From Lachnospiraceae bacterium (GTDB taxonomy: Bacteria > Bacillota > Clostridia > Lachnospirales > Lachnospiraceae): DNA of 64,000 bases. The position numbers and the translations under genes are program-made. The notes under the pieces were generated by a model, which saw nothing but the letters and a program-made list of their open reading frames with translations, ran no database searches and was not told the DNA's origin. Below, piece by piece: positions 36,912 to 45,632 of the stretch. The stretch's first letter is position 1; every line of letters starts with the position of its first letter. The stretch is taken from contig JAFUTQ010000095.1 of assembly GCA_017484135.1 (NCBI GenBank), positions 1 to 64,000 of the forward strand. Reading direction: 5' to 3'.

Positions 36912-37661
36912 CTAAAAGTGCTTCCAAACCGCCTTCCACACATACGCACAAAAATAAAATACACTTTTCATCACAGGCAGCTTCATATAATTTCGATAGA
37001 TCCTCCAAGTCCATCTCATCGCTTTTATCTTGTTGCTGCTCACGGTGTGATTGCTGACCCGGTATTGCGCCAGCACGTTCTGCATCCCGTATGCATATCC
37101 TCCCTGCCGCAAAAGAGTCAGCCACGCGGCATAATCTTCATGCGGAATCTCCGGCATTTTCACGTCCGGCATGATCTTTTTATCGATCACGACCGTAAGG
37201 CAGGGAATCACATTTCCTTTTAGCAGCTGCTTATAATCAACTCTTTCAGGAACCCTGCGGTCTTTTCGAAGATTCCTTCCATTCTCATCGATCACTTCAC
37301 ACATGCCATAGCTAAATCCCGCGTCTTTTTCCTTCATAAACGCAATCTGGCATTCCAGCTTGTGTGGCTTCCACAAATCATCACTGTCGAGAAATGCGAG
37401 ATAACGTCCCTGCGCCCGGCTGATTGCATAATTTCTGCTCCCTGCCACTCCGGAGCGAGCGCTATTTCTATAATACTTAATGCGCGGATCCTGTTCGGCT
37501 AGCACCAAAACAATCTCTCCGCTGCGGTCATCCGAGCAGTCATCTACGATCAGCATTTCCCATTCTGTATAGGTCTGAGCCTGTACGGACTTGATGGTTT
37601 TTTGTATATATTGCTGTGCATTGTACATCGGAGTGATAATGGATACCAGATTTTCTTTCAT
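36912..37661 (-). CDS. Glycosyltransferase family 2
   Basis: This 249-residue GT2 transferase begins LVSIITPMYNAQQYIQKTIK (residues 5-24), followed by LIVDDCSDD (37-45), GVAGSRNYAIS and the FLDSDDLW metal motif (about 89-96). It closely follows the WbbD/EpsE-like pattern. A stretch such as PEIPHEDYAAWLTLLRQG is conserved in this subgroup. It sits 14 bases after the RelA/SpoT-domain gene, which is surprising for a surface-glycan gene and may reflect the mosaic origin of this stretch. Confidence 0.85.
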   Translation of the reverse strand: MKENLVSIITPMYNAQQYIQKTIKSVQAQTYTEWEMLIVDDCSDDRSGEIVLVLAEQDPRIKYYRNSARSGVAGSRNYAISRAQGRYLAFLDSDDLWKPHKLECQIAFMKEKDAGFSYGMCEVIDENGRNLRKDRRVPERVDYKQLLKGNVIPCLTVVIDKKIMPDVKMPEIPHEDYAAWLTLLRQGGYAYGMQNVLAQYRVSNHTVSSNKIKAMRWTWRIYRNYMKLPVMKSVFYFCAYVWKAVWKHF

Positions 37662-37675
37662 GGCACTTTTCCCAT

Positions 37676-38473
37676 CTATCTGCGAATCAGCTCTTCAAGA
37701 ATAGAACTACCATTGGTCCTATTGCAGTCTGTGACAAAATCTACATCATCTTCCTTGTTCACAATATGCATCATCAACTCCCCAAGAGTATCGCAATCAC
37801 CTGCCAGTGAACTTAAAATAGAAGATGCCTGTTTCAACAATATTTCCTGATCAAAACTCAGGTTATTTTTCTTATATAATAACTTATGATTGATTTCACT
37901 CCATCCTTCTTCAAAAATACTTCTTGTCTGTATTTCTATCGGAACAATCACTTCACCCTTTACGGCTCTGATTGTATAATGAATCGAGCGATACATGGAA
38001 TCAATTTGAAATTCCACATTTCTCAATCCTTCATATAAGCTCTTATCATCGCCCTCTCGTAATTTCACTTGAGGTTTTTCACAGAAATTCTTTTTATAGC
38101 GTTTAATGATCGCATTGTGTAAGGGTAAATAATCACTTTTGAATACATACAGCGCCCGTATGCCTATGATATCAGTTATCTCAACAAGGTAGGTGTCAAT
38201 ATTGTATACAATATTGACATCCTCATATTCAACGGCCTTCCGGATTATTTTTTCAATCAAATGTTCTACATCCTTCAATCTGTAACGTACCGAGTGAACC
38301 TGAGGCAATTCATTTAACTGGTTTACATAATCTACCGCAATCTCTTGAAAGATATGAGCCTTAGCTTCGTAGTCTTTCGCAATCTGCATCAACAAATCCC
38401 ATGACAGCTTTGATTGGTAAAATTTATCTTCAATACCGTATTTTTTCAAAAAGCTTTGTTGATCAATATTCAC
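37676..38473 (-). CDS. RelA/SpoT-domain (p)ppGpp synthetase-like protein, candidate toxSAS
   Basis: This 265-residue protein lacks the HD hydrolase domain of RelA/SpoT. Synthetase features are RYRLKDVEHLIEKI (residues 63-76, Arg-x-Lys type), ITDIIGIRALYVF (99-111), MYRSIHYTIRA (160-170) and IEIQTRSIFEEGWSEINHKL (179-198, the EIQxR and W-x-E-x-x-H signature). Small stand-alone synthetases make (p)ppGpp or are toxins (toxSAS) that make ppApp or pyrophosphorylate tRNA. The start is GTG with AGGAG upstream, overlapping the preceding gene by 4 bases. That tight coupling to an unknown partner favours a toxin-antitoxin role, which is inference. Confidence 0.8.
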   Translation of the reverse strand: MNIDQQSFLKKYGIEDKFYQSKLSWDLLMQIAKDYEAKAHIFQEIAVDYVNQLNELPQVHSVRYRLKDVEHLIEKIIRKAVEYEDVNIVYNIDTYLVEITDIIGIRALYVFKSDYLPLHNAIIKRYKKNFCEKPQVKLREGDDKSLYEGLRNVEFQIDSMYRSIHYTIRAVKGEVIVPIEIQTRSIFEEGWSEINHKLLYKKNNLSFDQEILLKQASSILSSLAGDCDTLGELMMHIVNKEDDVDFVTDCNRTNGSSILEELIRR

Positions 38474-39006
38474 CCTGACACGCTCCTATTCCCATTCGCT
38501 ACAAAAAAACTGCAAATTGCCGTCTCTAAACTCTGGGCTGTAAACACCCGGAATTTAAAATTATATAACCAAAGCTTCCCCAGATCTAACAAACTTTGTT
38601 TATGAATGATATCCGCATTGCTTGAATGCCTTCGCAGCTTTGCAATCAAATTATTAACGGCAAAAAGCTCATTTATGTACAAATCTCCATCCTCAACATC
38701 GCCAACCAGTTGAATCGGCTGTCGTCTCACAAACCAGTAACAGCTATAAGCGTATACCTTGTTCAGATTCGCATGCTCGATACCATGAAACTCTTTCATT
38801 CGGATCATATCTACAAAATAGTCGCAAATCGCATATCCTAATCGGCTTGTGTTGATTACTGCCTGATCTGAGAGTCCCTTTTTGTCAAGGAAACGCTTTG
38901 CATCCGAATACCATATTCCAAAACGCTCCTTCACTTCCTCTATGGAATAATATTTTAATATAATATCATAATCAATGTCTAAGCCCTGTACTTCATTTTG
39001 CCCCAT
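38470..39006 (-). CDS. Unknown protein coupled to RelA-like gene, candidate antitoxin
   Basis: This 178-residue protein of unknown family is helix-rich, with many aromatic residues (for example CYWFVRRQPIQLVGD). It has no membrane segment and no HTH or Panacea signature that I can see. ATG 39006 is chosen over a GTG 9 bases earlier because AAGGAG lies 8 bases upstream. Its stop overlaps the start of the RelA/SpoT-domain gene (GTGA). In toxSAS loci the antitoxin is a small neighbouring gene, so this is the natural candidate. Confidence 0.55.
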   Translation of the reverse strand: MGQNEVQGLDIDYDIILKYYSIEEVKERFGIWYSDAKRFLDKKGLSDQAVINTSRLGYAICDYFVDMIRMKEFHGIEHANLNKVYAYSCYWFVRRQPIQLVGDVEDGDLYINELFAVNNLIAKLRRHSSNADIIHKQSLLDLGKLWLYNFKFRVFTAQSLETAICSFFVANGNRSVSG

Positions 39007-39040
39007 ATCCCGCACTCCTTATTTTTCCATCATGTACTCT

Positions 39041-39121
39041 AAAATTCAAAAGGAGTTTGTTTTCTGGACAAACTCCTTTGCTCTATTTCAAATTCAAAAA
39101 ATCATTCGAGTAATCACTCTC
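39041..39121. repeat. 81-bp repeat, copy B
   Basis: It is the partner of 35824-35904 (about 71 of 81 positions agree, no gaps). It contains the last codons and terminator of the 70-residue gene. The two copies bracket the 68/200-aa pair, the GT2 and the RelA-like pair. Confidence 0.8.
39049..39079 (-). terminator. Rho-independent terminator
   Basis: A perfect 12-base stem (39049-39060 with 39068-39079) has a 7-base loop and, on the minus strand, is followed by TTGAATTTT. It lies just past the stop codon of the 70-residue gene. The palindrome could also act on the plus strand. Confidence 0.8.
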
Positions 39122-39295
39122 TAAATACTCGCCAAATGCATCCGTGTCATCCTGTGCCATTTTTTTTCTATAATTAGGACCTTTGTTTTCAGACGTATCC
39201 TTCTTGTAGCCATTTCCCAAAAAATCCCGTTCAAACTCATCCATTTTTTCCAGAACTTCCGCATCAAAACGGTATACTGTTTTTTGATTTTCCAT
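39083..39295 (-). CDS. Small hydrophilic protein of unknown function (70 aa)
   Basis: This 70-residue protein starts MENQKTVYRF; AAGGAG lies 6 bases before the ATG. It is acidic and lacks hydrophobic segments (FDAEVLEKMDEFERDFLGNG is typical). The C-terminal DYSNDFLNLK is conserved in the remnant at 35824-35904. It is followed by a strong terminator, so it is the last gene of its transcript. Function unknown; a second degraded copy shows that this gene has been duplicated or exchanged locally. Confidence 0.6.
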   Translation of the reverse strand: MENQKTVYRFDAEVLEKMDEFERDFLGNGYKKDTSENKGPNYRKKMAQDDTDAFGEYLESDYSNDFLNLK

Positions 39296-39421
39296 ATAGT
39301 GCTCCTTTTCTATCGTCTTTGAGCAGGATAACCCACCCACAGTCTACCACGCAAAACGTTTTTTGTAAATAGTATTTTGCACATTATACTTATCACATTA
39401 TACATTTCACGACCGTTTTCA

Positions 39422-42400
39422 CTACCGCACCACCGGTATATAACTGCTCTTTGGCTTGAAATTCGAATCGTACAGATCCAATTCCGGATTAAAATAGGGA
39501 TCCCCCGCATCAATCACGCTCTGCCATTTCTCGCGGAACAGACGAACCTCCTTCTGAAAGCGCATCTGTTTTTCGGGAGTATCTTCATATCCCCGCGTTT
39601 TGGATTCGTAGTGATATAATCCCGCATACGGGGTAAAGACATTCAGCAATCCGATGCTTCTTAATTTCAGGCAAAAGTCTACGTCATTGTATGCCACGGC
39701 AAAATCCTCATCCAGTCCATGAACCTTCTCATAGTCGGATTTTTTTACCATCAGGCACGCGGCAGTTACCGCCGATACATTCTGCGCATAATGAAGCCTG
39801 CCCATATAGCCTATGTCCTGTTTGTTTAGTCTGTAGAAGCAATGACCTGCCGCACGGTCTGCCCCCATGCCAATGACGATTCCCGCATGCTGTATGGTAT
39901 CGTCCTCATACAAGAGTTTCGCACCCACCGCGCCTACGTCCTCCCGCTGTGCATACATCAACATCTCCTGCAGCCAGCCGGGTGTGATTACCTCGGTATC
40001 GTTGTTCAGCAATACAATATATTCTCCCTGCGCCTGACTGACTCCATAGTTATTGATCGCGGAATAATGAAACGGGTGATCCCAGTGAAGGATGCGTATC
40101 CCTTCCTGCTGCTCCAGCTGTGCATAATAACGGAACAGCTCCTCCTGTGTGCTCCCGTTGTCCACAATTACAATCTCATAGTTGGGATAGGTCGTCTTCT
40201 TCTGAATCGAATCGATACAGCAGCGCAGCTCCTTCACGCAATCCTTGTTCGGAATGACGATGGAGATTTTTCCCTGCGTCTGTAATTCATAGTGAATCCG
40301 GTAGACCGAGGTTCCCGCCCATACGCTCTCCACAACGCTGTCCATCCCATGCCGCAGGATGCTGTCATGAACTGCCCGTTTTCCTGCATCCACCGCATAG
40401 TTCTTTGTGCCGATATCCTCTGCCACGGAGCCCTCATGCGCCCGCCAGAAATAATAGATTCCCGGTATATGGCACACCAGATTGGCTTTCTCTGTCAGCC
40501 GTAGGATCAGCTCATGGTCCTGACTGCCATCATAATCGGAGCGGCATCCGCCCGCCTGTTCCAGCAGTGCTCTGGAAAATACCGAAAAATGACAGATATA
40601 ATTATTTGCCCGCAGATTGTCAATCGCGTAATCCGGCTTGAAGTGGTAGTTCAGAATACAATCCAGGTCCTGCCGGAAGGTTAACTCGTCCGTATACAGA
40701 TAGTCCGCTCCGGTCTCCCGGATTTTTTCATAATTTTTCATCAGGGCATACGGATGCAGAAAATCATCGTGGTCAAAGAGTGCAAGATACTGTCCCTTTG
40801 CCAGCTTGATACATTCATTGGTATTTCCTGAGATCCCGTAGTTTTTCTCGAGCTTTTTGTATACGATGCGCTTGTCCTTTTTGGCATATTCCCTTACAAC
40901 ACACGCTACATCCCCATGCTCTGCATCGCTGCCGTCTCCCAGGCATAATTCCCAGTTGTGATAGGTCTGCATCTGAACGGATTCAATCATTTCCCGCAGA
41001 AGATCCACCGGTGTGTTGTACAGCGGAACCAGAATGGAAAACAAAATTTCTCCGGTTTTGTTTTGTATCTTCTCTCGCTTAATCTGCTCCTGTTCCGCTT
41101 CCGGCAATCCGCCCAGCCGTGTCATAGCGTGCGGATACTGTTCAAGCAGCTCTGCAATCCTCCTGGCATCCCCTGCTGCCCGGATTCCCTGATGCCTTGC
41201 AATTTTGCCGAGTCGCCTCCACTCCCGGAGAAGCTTATTTTCCCTTGCCAGACGCACAACCTTGCGCACCGGCCAGGTAATCCCCTTCCAAATCCCTTCC
41301 GCCGTCCGATTCGCCAGACTGACTGCCCGCTCTGCCTCAAGCTGCCCCTGAAGCACATTTACCTGTTCTTTGAGCTGTCTGTTTTTGTCTGAAACGGAAG
41401 TAACCCATCCGCGCAATTCCTCGTTCACCAGAGGATGTACTGCATATTCGATCTCCAGCTTTCCCGGCAGTGTCCGGAATTCTTTGAAAATAATCTGCGG
41501 ATCTCCTGCCGGATGCAGATAAATGCCCGATTCCATGCACACTCCGTTGACTTCAAACGGGATGCGTTCTCCTCCGTTTCCCGGCATGTATACTCTGCCG
41601 ACATGCAGCAGACAGCTGGATTCCACCGGATCAATACGGACCGCCTGCACACCCTCGGGAATCGTAAGCTTCAGACGTGCCGTTCCGTCTTCCATGTATA
41701 CAGGCATCACATAGATGGAATCGGACGCCAAATAGCCCTGTCCGCGATCAAAAAATATCTCTGCCCTCTTTTCCTGCTCCGTCTGCTGATACCATTGTTC
41801 CAGACTTTGTACCGGAGTCCTCCGGTTATTGATCAGATCCCGCATATCGCTTAAGGATGTCATGTTTCCCCGCACATATCTTCCAAAGCTATGCTCCATC
41901 GCTATATAAACAGGAACGAGCTCCAACGGAATATGGAAGATTTCATACAGATTCATCTGATGCAGGCTCTCTTCGCTGTGCTTTGTCAGAAAAAAGAACA
42001 GTGACCGGAACACTACAAACGAAATGGGAACCGGGAAATCAAAGGTCCACTCGTAATCAATCATCTCCCAGCCATCCCCGTCCCGTTCGATGGCATTGCC
42101 AAAAATCATGTCAATGTTTGTGACGGGCGCTGCCTTCAACCCGGCAGGCAGCGTATAATTGCCGAATACCCGATAGAATTCCTCGGTGGGTACAAACGGC
42201 TTCAGCTGCGCACAGGCGGTAAGCTCTCCGATGTATGACTGCATGATCCCAAGCATACCAAGATAGTCCTTCTCCTCTACACAGGCATCCAGACGCTCCT
42301 CTATGGTTCTTCCCTCCAGATACGAAAATCTCGCCTCGTCTCCCTGCAGGCTGCAGTGATTGAGCCGGATACGCGTATCCGCATACAACTCTGTCAGCGC

Positions 42401-42562
42401 GGCATCGTGCGCGCGAAGGCTTCTGACGTGCTCCGCTGCCTCTTCGTTACAAGGACGCTTGACCACATAGCGCTGATGTGCTTCATCCTCATAGATCTGT
42501 GTGCAGATCTGAAATTTTTCTGCCCGTTCATTTGAATACTTACTGTACAAAAGCTTATCCAT
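39422..42562 (-). CDS. Large glycosyltransferase: kinase-like domain plus two GT2 domains
   Basis: This 1046-residue protein has three parts. The N-terminal ~250 residues resemble a phosphotransferase fold, with NIDMIFGN (149-156) at the place of the HxDxxxxN motif and MIDYEW (167-172) at the metal-site Asp. Then come a beta-rich linker and coiled coil, a GT2 domain from about 507 (FSILVPLYN, FDHDDFL) and a second from about 775 (ISIVIPNKD, VDNGSTQ, LLNNDTE). The His of the kinase motif is Asn, so activity is doubtful. Paired GT2 domains are common in rhamnan or O-antigen synthesis with ABC export, which fits the dTDP-rhamnose genes upstream. Start 42562 has GGAG 9 bases before it. Confidence 0.8.
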   Translation of the reverse strand: MDKLLYSKYSNERAEKFQICTQIYEDEAHQRYVVKRPCNEEAAEHVRSLRAHDAALTELYADTRIRLNHCSLQGDEARFSYLEGRTIEERLDACVEEKDYLGMLGIMQSYIGELTACAQLKPFVPTEEFYRVFGNYTLPAGLKAAPVTNIDMIFGNAIERDGDGWEMIDYEWTFDFPVPISFVVFRSLFFFLTKHSEESLHQMNLYEIFHIPLELVPVYIAMEHSFGRYVRGNMTSLSDMRDLINNRRTPVQSLEQWYQQTEQEKRAEIFFDRGQGYLASDSIYVMPVYMEDGTARLKLTIPEGVQAVRIDPVESSCLLHVGRVYMPGNGGERIPFEVNGVCMESGIYLHPAGDPQIIFKEFRTLPGKLEIEYAVHPLVNEELRGWVTSVSDKNRQLKEQVNVLQGQLEAERAVSLANRTAEGIWKGITWPVRKVVRLARENKLLREWRRLGKIARHQGIRAAGDARRIAELLEQYPHAMTRLGGLPEAEQEQIKREKIQNKTGEILFSILVPLYNTPVDLLREMIESVQMQTYHNWELCLGDGSDAEHGDVACVVREYAKKDKRIVYKKLEKNYGISGNTNECIKLAKGQYLALFDHDDFLHPYALMKNYEKIRETGADYLYTDELTFRQDLDCILNYHFKPDYAIDNLRANNYICHFSVFSRALLEQAGGCRSDYDGSQDHELILRLTEKANLVCHIPGIYYFWRAHEGSVAEDIGTKNYAVDAGKRAVHDSILRHGMDSVVESVWAGTSVYRIHYELQTQGKISIVIPNKDCVKELRCCIDSIQKKTTYPNYEIVIVDNGSTQEELFRYYAQLEQQEGIRILHWDHPFHYSAINNYGVSQAQGEYIVLLNNDTEVITPGWLQEMLMYAQREDVGAVGAKLLYEDDTIQHAGIVIGMGADRAAGHCFYRLNKQDIGYMGRLHYAQNVSAVTAACLMVKKSDYEKVHGLDEDFAVAYNDVDFCLKLRSIGLLNVFTPYAGLYHYESKTRGYEDTPEKQMRFQKEVRLFREKWQSVIDAGDPYFNPELDLYDSNFKPKSSYIPVVR

Positions 42563-42566
42563 GATT

Positions 42567-43490
42567 TTATTCTCCATGATGGATCGTGATAAGGAAGGAA
42601 TTGGCAAATTCCGGATACAGTCCCTCCCTGATAATCGTATCATACACTCTGGATTCATCAAACAGCTCCAGACAATCCCGGTCCAGATTCATTCGGTTAT
42701 TGTTCAGCTCTCCGCATTTCGGAAGATATTCATCGGAATACAAAACCAGCGGAAATTTGTAATCGGGATATGGATAATAGAATCGGTAATCCGTATAGCC
42801 GGCCTGTTTCAGCATGGCTTCCCATTCCTTTTTTGAAAAGGTCCGAACCCCCTCTGACCGCGGATAGCCCTCCAGTCCTTCATAATAGGTTCCGATGTGA
42901 TCCTCCCGACAGCCTGCCCAGTATTTCAGTCCCAGCTTATTTTCGATCGCCACCACCAGCTGCCCGCCTTTTTTCACATGGGACATGACCAGCTTTAGGA
43001 ATGCCCCGTATGCGTCCTCCGCAGTAATATAATTTTGTGCATATTCAAAAACTCCGATCAGTGTCACATAATCGTAGGCATCATCCAGTTCCCGCTCAAT
43101 ATCCTGAAAATTTCCCACCAAAATCTCTATATTGTCATACTGTTCGTTCCGGTTTGCATTGATCAGACTGCGCTGTTTGGACAGCTCGATACAGGTCACC
43201 TGCTTTGCCTTCTGTGCAAGCTTACCCGTAATGGCTCCGCAGCCCGCGCCGATTTCAAGCACACGATCCTGCTTTCCGATCGGAATGCTCTCGATGATAT
43301 TAGAGCGGACATGAGACAGATGGTACAAAATCGACCAGGATTTGCGCCCGGCTATGATTTGATTCAGCTCCTGCTCCTTATGAGACTGCACGATTTCTAA
43401 CAGTTCCTCCTCCACCGGTCCGTCACTATACAGGTCTCTTCCGGAATAGTATTGATAATTCAAAACCACATTTCCGATTTTTTCTTTCAT
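42567..43490 (-). CDS. SAM-dependent methyltransferase
   Basis: This is a 307-residue class I methyltransferase: motif I VLEIGAGCGAITGKLA (about residues 73-88), an acidic residue at the end of beta-2 (CIELSKQRS), NIEILVGNFQD and DYVTLIGVFEYAQ for motif IV. The family methylates small molecules or sugars with S-adenosylmethionine. Between a bi-domain glycosyltransferase and the Wzt-like ATPase it may methylate, and so cap, the chain end; Wzt proteins with a C-terminal domain recognise such caps in other bacteria. That functional link is inference. Confidence 0.8.
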   Translation of the reverse strand: MKEKIGNVVLNYQYYSGRDLYSDGPVEEELLEIVQSHKEQELNQIIAGRKSWSILYHLSHVRSNIIESIPIGKQDRVLEIGAGCGAITGKLAQKAKQVTCIELSKQRSLINANRNEQYDNIEILVGNFQDIERELDDAYDYVTLIGVFEYAQNYITAEDAYGAFLKLVMSHVKKGGQLVVAIENKLGLKYWAGCREDHIGTYYEGLEGYPRSEGVRTFSKKEWEAMLKQAGYTDYRFYYPYPDYKFPLVLYSDEYLPKCGELNNNRMNLDRDCLELFDESRVYDTIIREGLYPEFANSFLITIHHGE

Positions 43491-43499
43491 GCTGCCCCC

Positions 43500-44774
43500 T
43501 TATTTCACTTCAATCTCAGAGTTCATATCGTAAAAGCCTACCGTGTTTTTATCCGATACCACCGTGATGTTACACACATCATACATACGGTGATATACCT
43601 CAAACTGATCTCCCAAATATCCGGTACAGCCCAGAGAAAGCAGATATTCGCTCCCCTGTATATCCATTTTCTGCCGGAAGGTTATCTCCCGGATATCTCC
43701 CTTTTTTGCTTCCACCTCTACCTTTTCAAACATCGTGTTGGTGCCTGTAATATCGGTTCCCTGAAGGTTTTTAATGGTAAACGCAAAAATCGGATATGCC
43801 ACATCCTCATGAAAGCGCACCTTCATTTTGATCGAAAACATTTTTCCCTTCAGAATAGAATTTGTAATATTACCCGCATCATCAATTACCGCAAAATCTA
43901 TGATCTCTGCCTGCTTGTCTCCATACTCCTCCCGATTCGGATTGAGCTGCAGGAAATGGCTCCAGCCGTTCTCCGTCATGGAATGCTGATTTCCCTCCTC
44001 AGCTTTGGCTGATGTATCCTTTCCCTCATCATCCACCTGATTGACCAACACCTTTTTATACAAGTCAATCATCTCATTCGGCTTTCCCTCTGCTACCTTG
44101 ATCCCGTGATTCAGAAGCATGACCCGGTCACAGTATTTACTGACACTGCCGAGATCGTGGCTTACAAACAGAATGGTTTTTCCCATTTCCTTAAATTCTT
44201 CAAATTTCTTGTAGCATTTTGCCTGAAAAAACACATCGCCGACGGATAACGCTTCATCGACAATCAGAATTTCCGGATCAATATTGATGGCAACCGCAAA
44301 GGCAAGCCGCACAAACATACCGCTGGAATAGGTTTTTACCGGCTGATGGATAAACTCTCCAATGTCCGCAAAGGAAAGAATGGCATCCAGCTTCTGATCA
44401 ATCTCCTGCTTGGAAAATCCGATCATGGTTCCGTTCAGATACACATTCTGCAGTCCGGTGTATTCGTAGTTGAAGCCCGCACCCAATTCCAGCAGCGCTG
44501 AGATTCTTCCGTCAATGGTAACGCTTCCGGCGGTGGGATTCAGCACTCCGGTTATAATCTTTAAAATCGTGGATTTCCCGGAACCGTTGGTACCGATAAT
44601 CCCGACAGTTTCCCCCTTGCGGATATCCAGATTGATATCCCGCAGTGCATAATGTTCCCTGTACCGCACCTTCCGCCCGAAGGATTCCTTCAGACGATCC
44701 ATGGGTTTGTCATATAGTTTATACATCTTTGTGAGGTTTTCCACTTTAATTGCGATCTCATTCGCTTTGCTCAT
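43500..44774 (-). CDS. wzt: ABC exporter ATPase with C-terminal carbohydrate-binding domain (Wzt-like)
   Basis: This 424-residue protein has an N-terminal ATPase with Walker A IGTNGSGKSTILKII, signature YSSGMFVRLAFA, Walker B ILIVDEALSVGD and switch VSHD. Residues from about 265 to the end form a beta-sandwich like the chain-recognition domain of E. coli Wzt (ISLGCTG-type strands near EYLLSLGCTGYLGD). It would couple export to recognition of a finished, capped polymer. ATG 44774 follows AGGAGATGG; upstream in-frame codons overlap the permease gene and are not used. The symbol is by analogy. Confidence 0.85.
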   Translation of the reverse strand: MSKANEIAIKVENLTKMYKLYDKPMDRLKESFGRKVRYREHYALRDINLDIRKGETVGIIGTNGSGKSTILKIITGVLNPTAGSVTIDGRISALLELGAGFNYEYTGLQNVYLNGTMIGFSKQEIDQKLDAILSFADIGEFIHQPVKTYSSGMFVRLAFAVAINIDPEILIVDEALSVGDVFFQAKCYKKFEEFKEMGKTILFVSHDLGSVSKYCDRVMLLNHGIKVAEGKPNEMIDLYKKVLVNQVDDEGKDTSAKAEEGNQHSMTENGWSHFLQLNPNREEYGDKQAEIIDFAVIDDAGNITNSILKGKMFSIKMKVRFHEDVAYPIFAFTIKNLQGTDITGTNTMFEKVEVEAKKGDIREITFRQKMDIQGSEYLLSLGCTGYLGDQFEVYHRMYDVCNITVVSDKNTVGFYDMNSEIEVK

Positions 44775-44785
44775 TGGACCATCTC

Positions 44786-45625
44786 CTATAAAACATCTGC
44801 AAAGTGTACCTTTAATCTGCGGAATACCAGCAGTCCTGCACCTGACACCAGTATCGTGGCGATCCAGTAATAGATCGTCAGCCCTGCGTGCTGCCAAAAC
44901 CACACCTTATTGATCAGGGCATCCCGATAGCCTGAGACGATATAATACAGCGGGTTCAGCTTAAAAACCACTTTCAGTACACGGGAATGAATCGTGGTAT
45001 CCAGATTCCACATAACCGGCGTAATCCAGATTCCGATCTGCAAAATAATGTTGATAATCTCCGACAGATCCTTAAAAAATACTACGATTGCGCAGGTCAG
45101 ATAGCTCAGTCCCAGCACAAACACAAACAACGCAAAGGAATAATAGACAATCTGCAGGGTATACAGATCCGGATAGAAGCCGTATCCCGCAAACAGAATC
45201 AACGCAAACGCCAGAAAAAATAAATGTACATAAACGGCAGCAATCACTTTTATGATTGGCAGAATGCTGATATTAAAAACTACCTTTTTTACAAGAAAGC
45301 TGTATCCAGTCAGTGCGCCTGTCCCGCCATTCAATGCATCGCTGAAAAAGAACCACGGGATAATACCGGATACCAGAAAAAGCACAAACGGCACGGTCGC
45401 TCCGCTTGCCAAGGCTGTCCCTCCCGCCTTCACTCCTTTTTCAAACACAAACCAATACACCAGAATCGTAATCACCGGCTGTACAAAGGCCCAGAAAATT
45501 CCCAGATAAGAGCCTGCGTACCTTGTCTTGAAATCATTTTTGGATAATTGGAGAATCAGCTTGCGGTTTTGCCATACCTCTTTCGGAATCTGCAGGATGG
45601 AACCAATGATCTTTTTTTTCCCCAT
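44786..45625 (-). CDS. wzm: ABC exporter permease (Wzm-like)
   Basis: This 279-residue ABC-2 permease has six predicted membrane helices. The N-terminal cytosolic segment has the family element KTRYAGSYLGIFWAFVQPV (about residues 33-51), and VVFFKDLSEIINIIL follows near 180. It pairs with the Wzt-like ATPase encoded 11 bases downstream. ATG 45625 is chosen over a longer form that would overlap rfbC. This is the second complete exporter of the window. Confidence 0.88.
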   Translation of the reverse strand: MGKKKIIGSILQIPKEVWQNRKLILQLSKNDFKTRYAGSYLGIFWAFVQPVITILVYWFVFEKGVKAGGTALASGATVPFVLFLVSGIIPWFFFSDALNGGTGALTGYSFLVKKVVFNISILPIIKVIAAVYVHLFFLAFALILFAGYGFYPDLYTLQIVYYSFALFVFVLGLSYLTCAIVVFFKDLSEIINIILQIGIWITPVMWNLDTTIHSRVLKVVFKLNPLYYIVSGYRDALINKVWFWQHAGLTIYYWIATILVSGAGLLVFRRLKVHFADVL

Positions 45626-45632
45626 GATGCAA

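Noticed and set aside
41435..41854. Long plus-strand open frame inside the large glycosyltransferase gene
   Set aside because: It lies antisense to conserved coding sequence, has no ribosome-binding site and a low-complexity, cysteine- and arginine-rich product.
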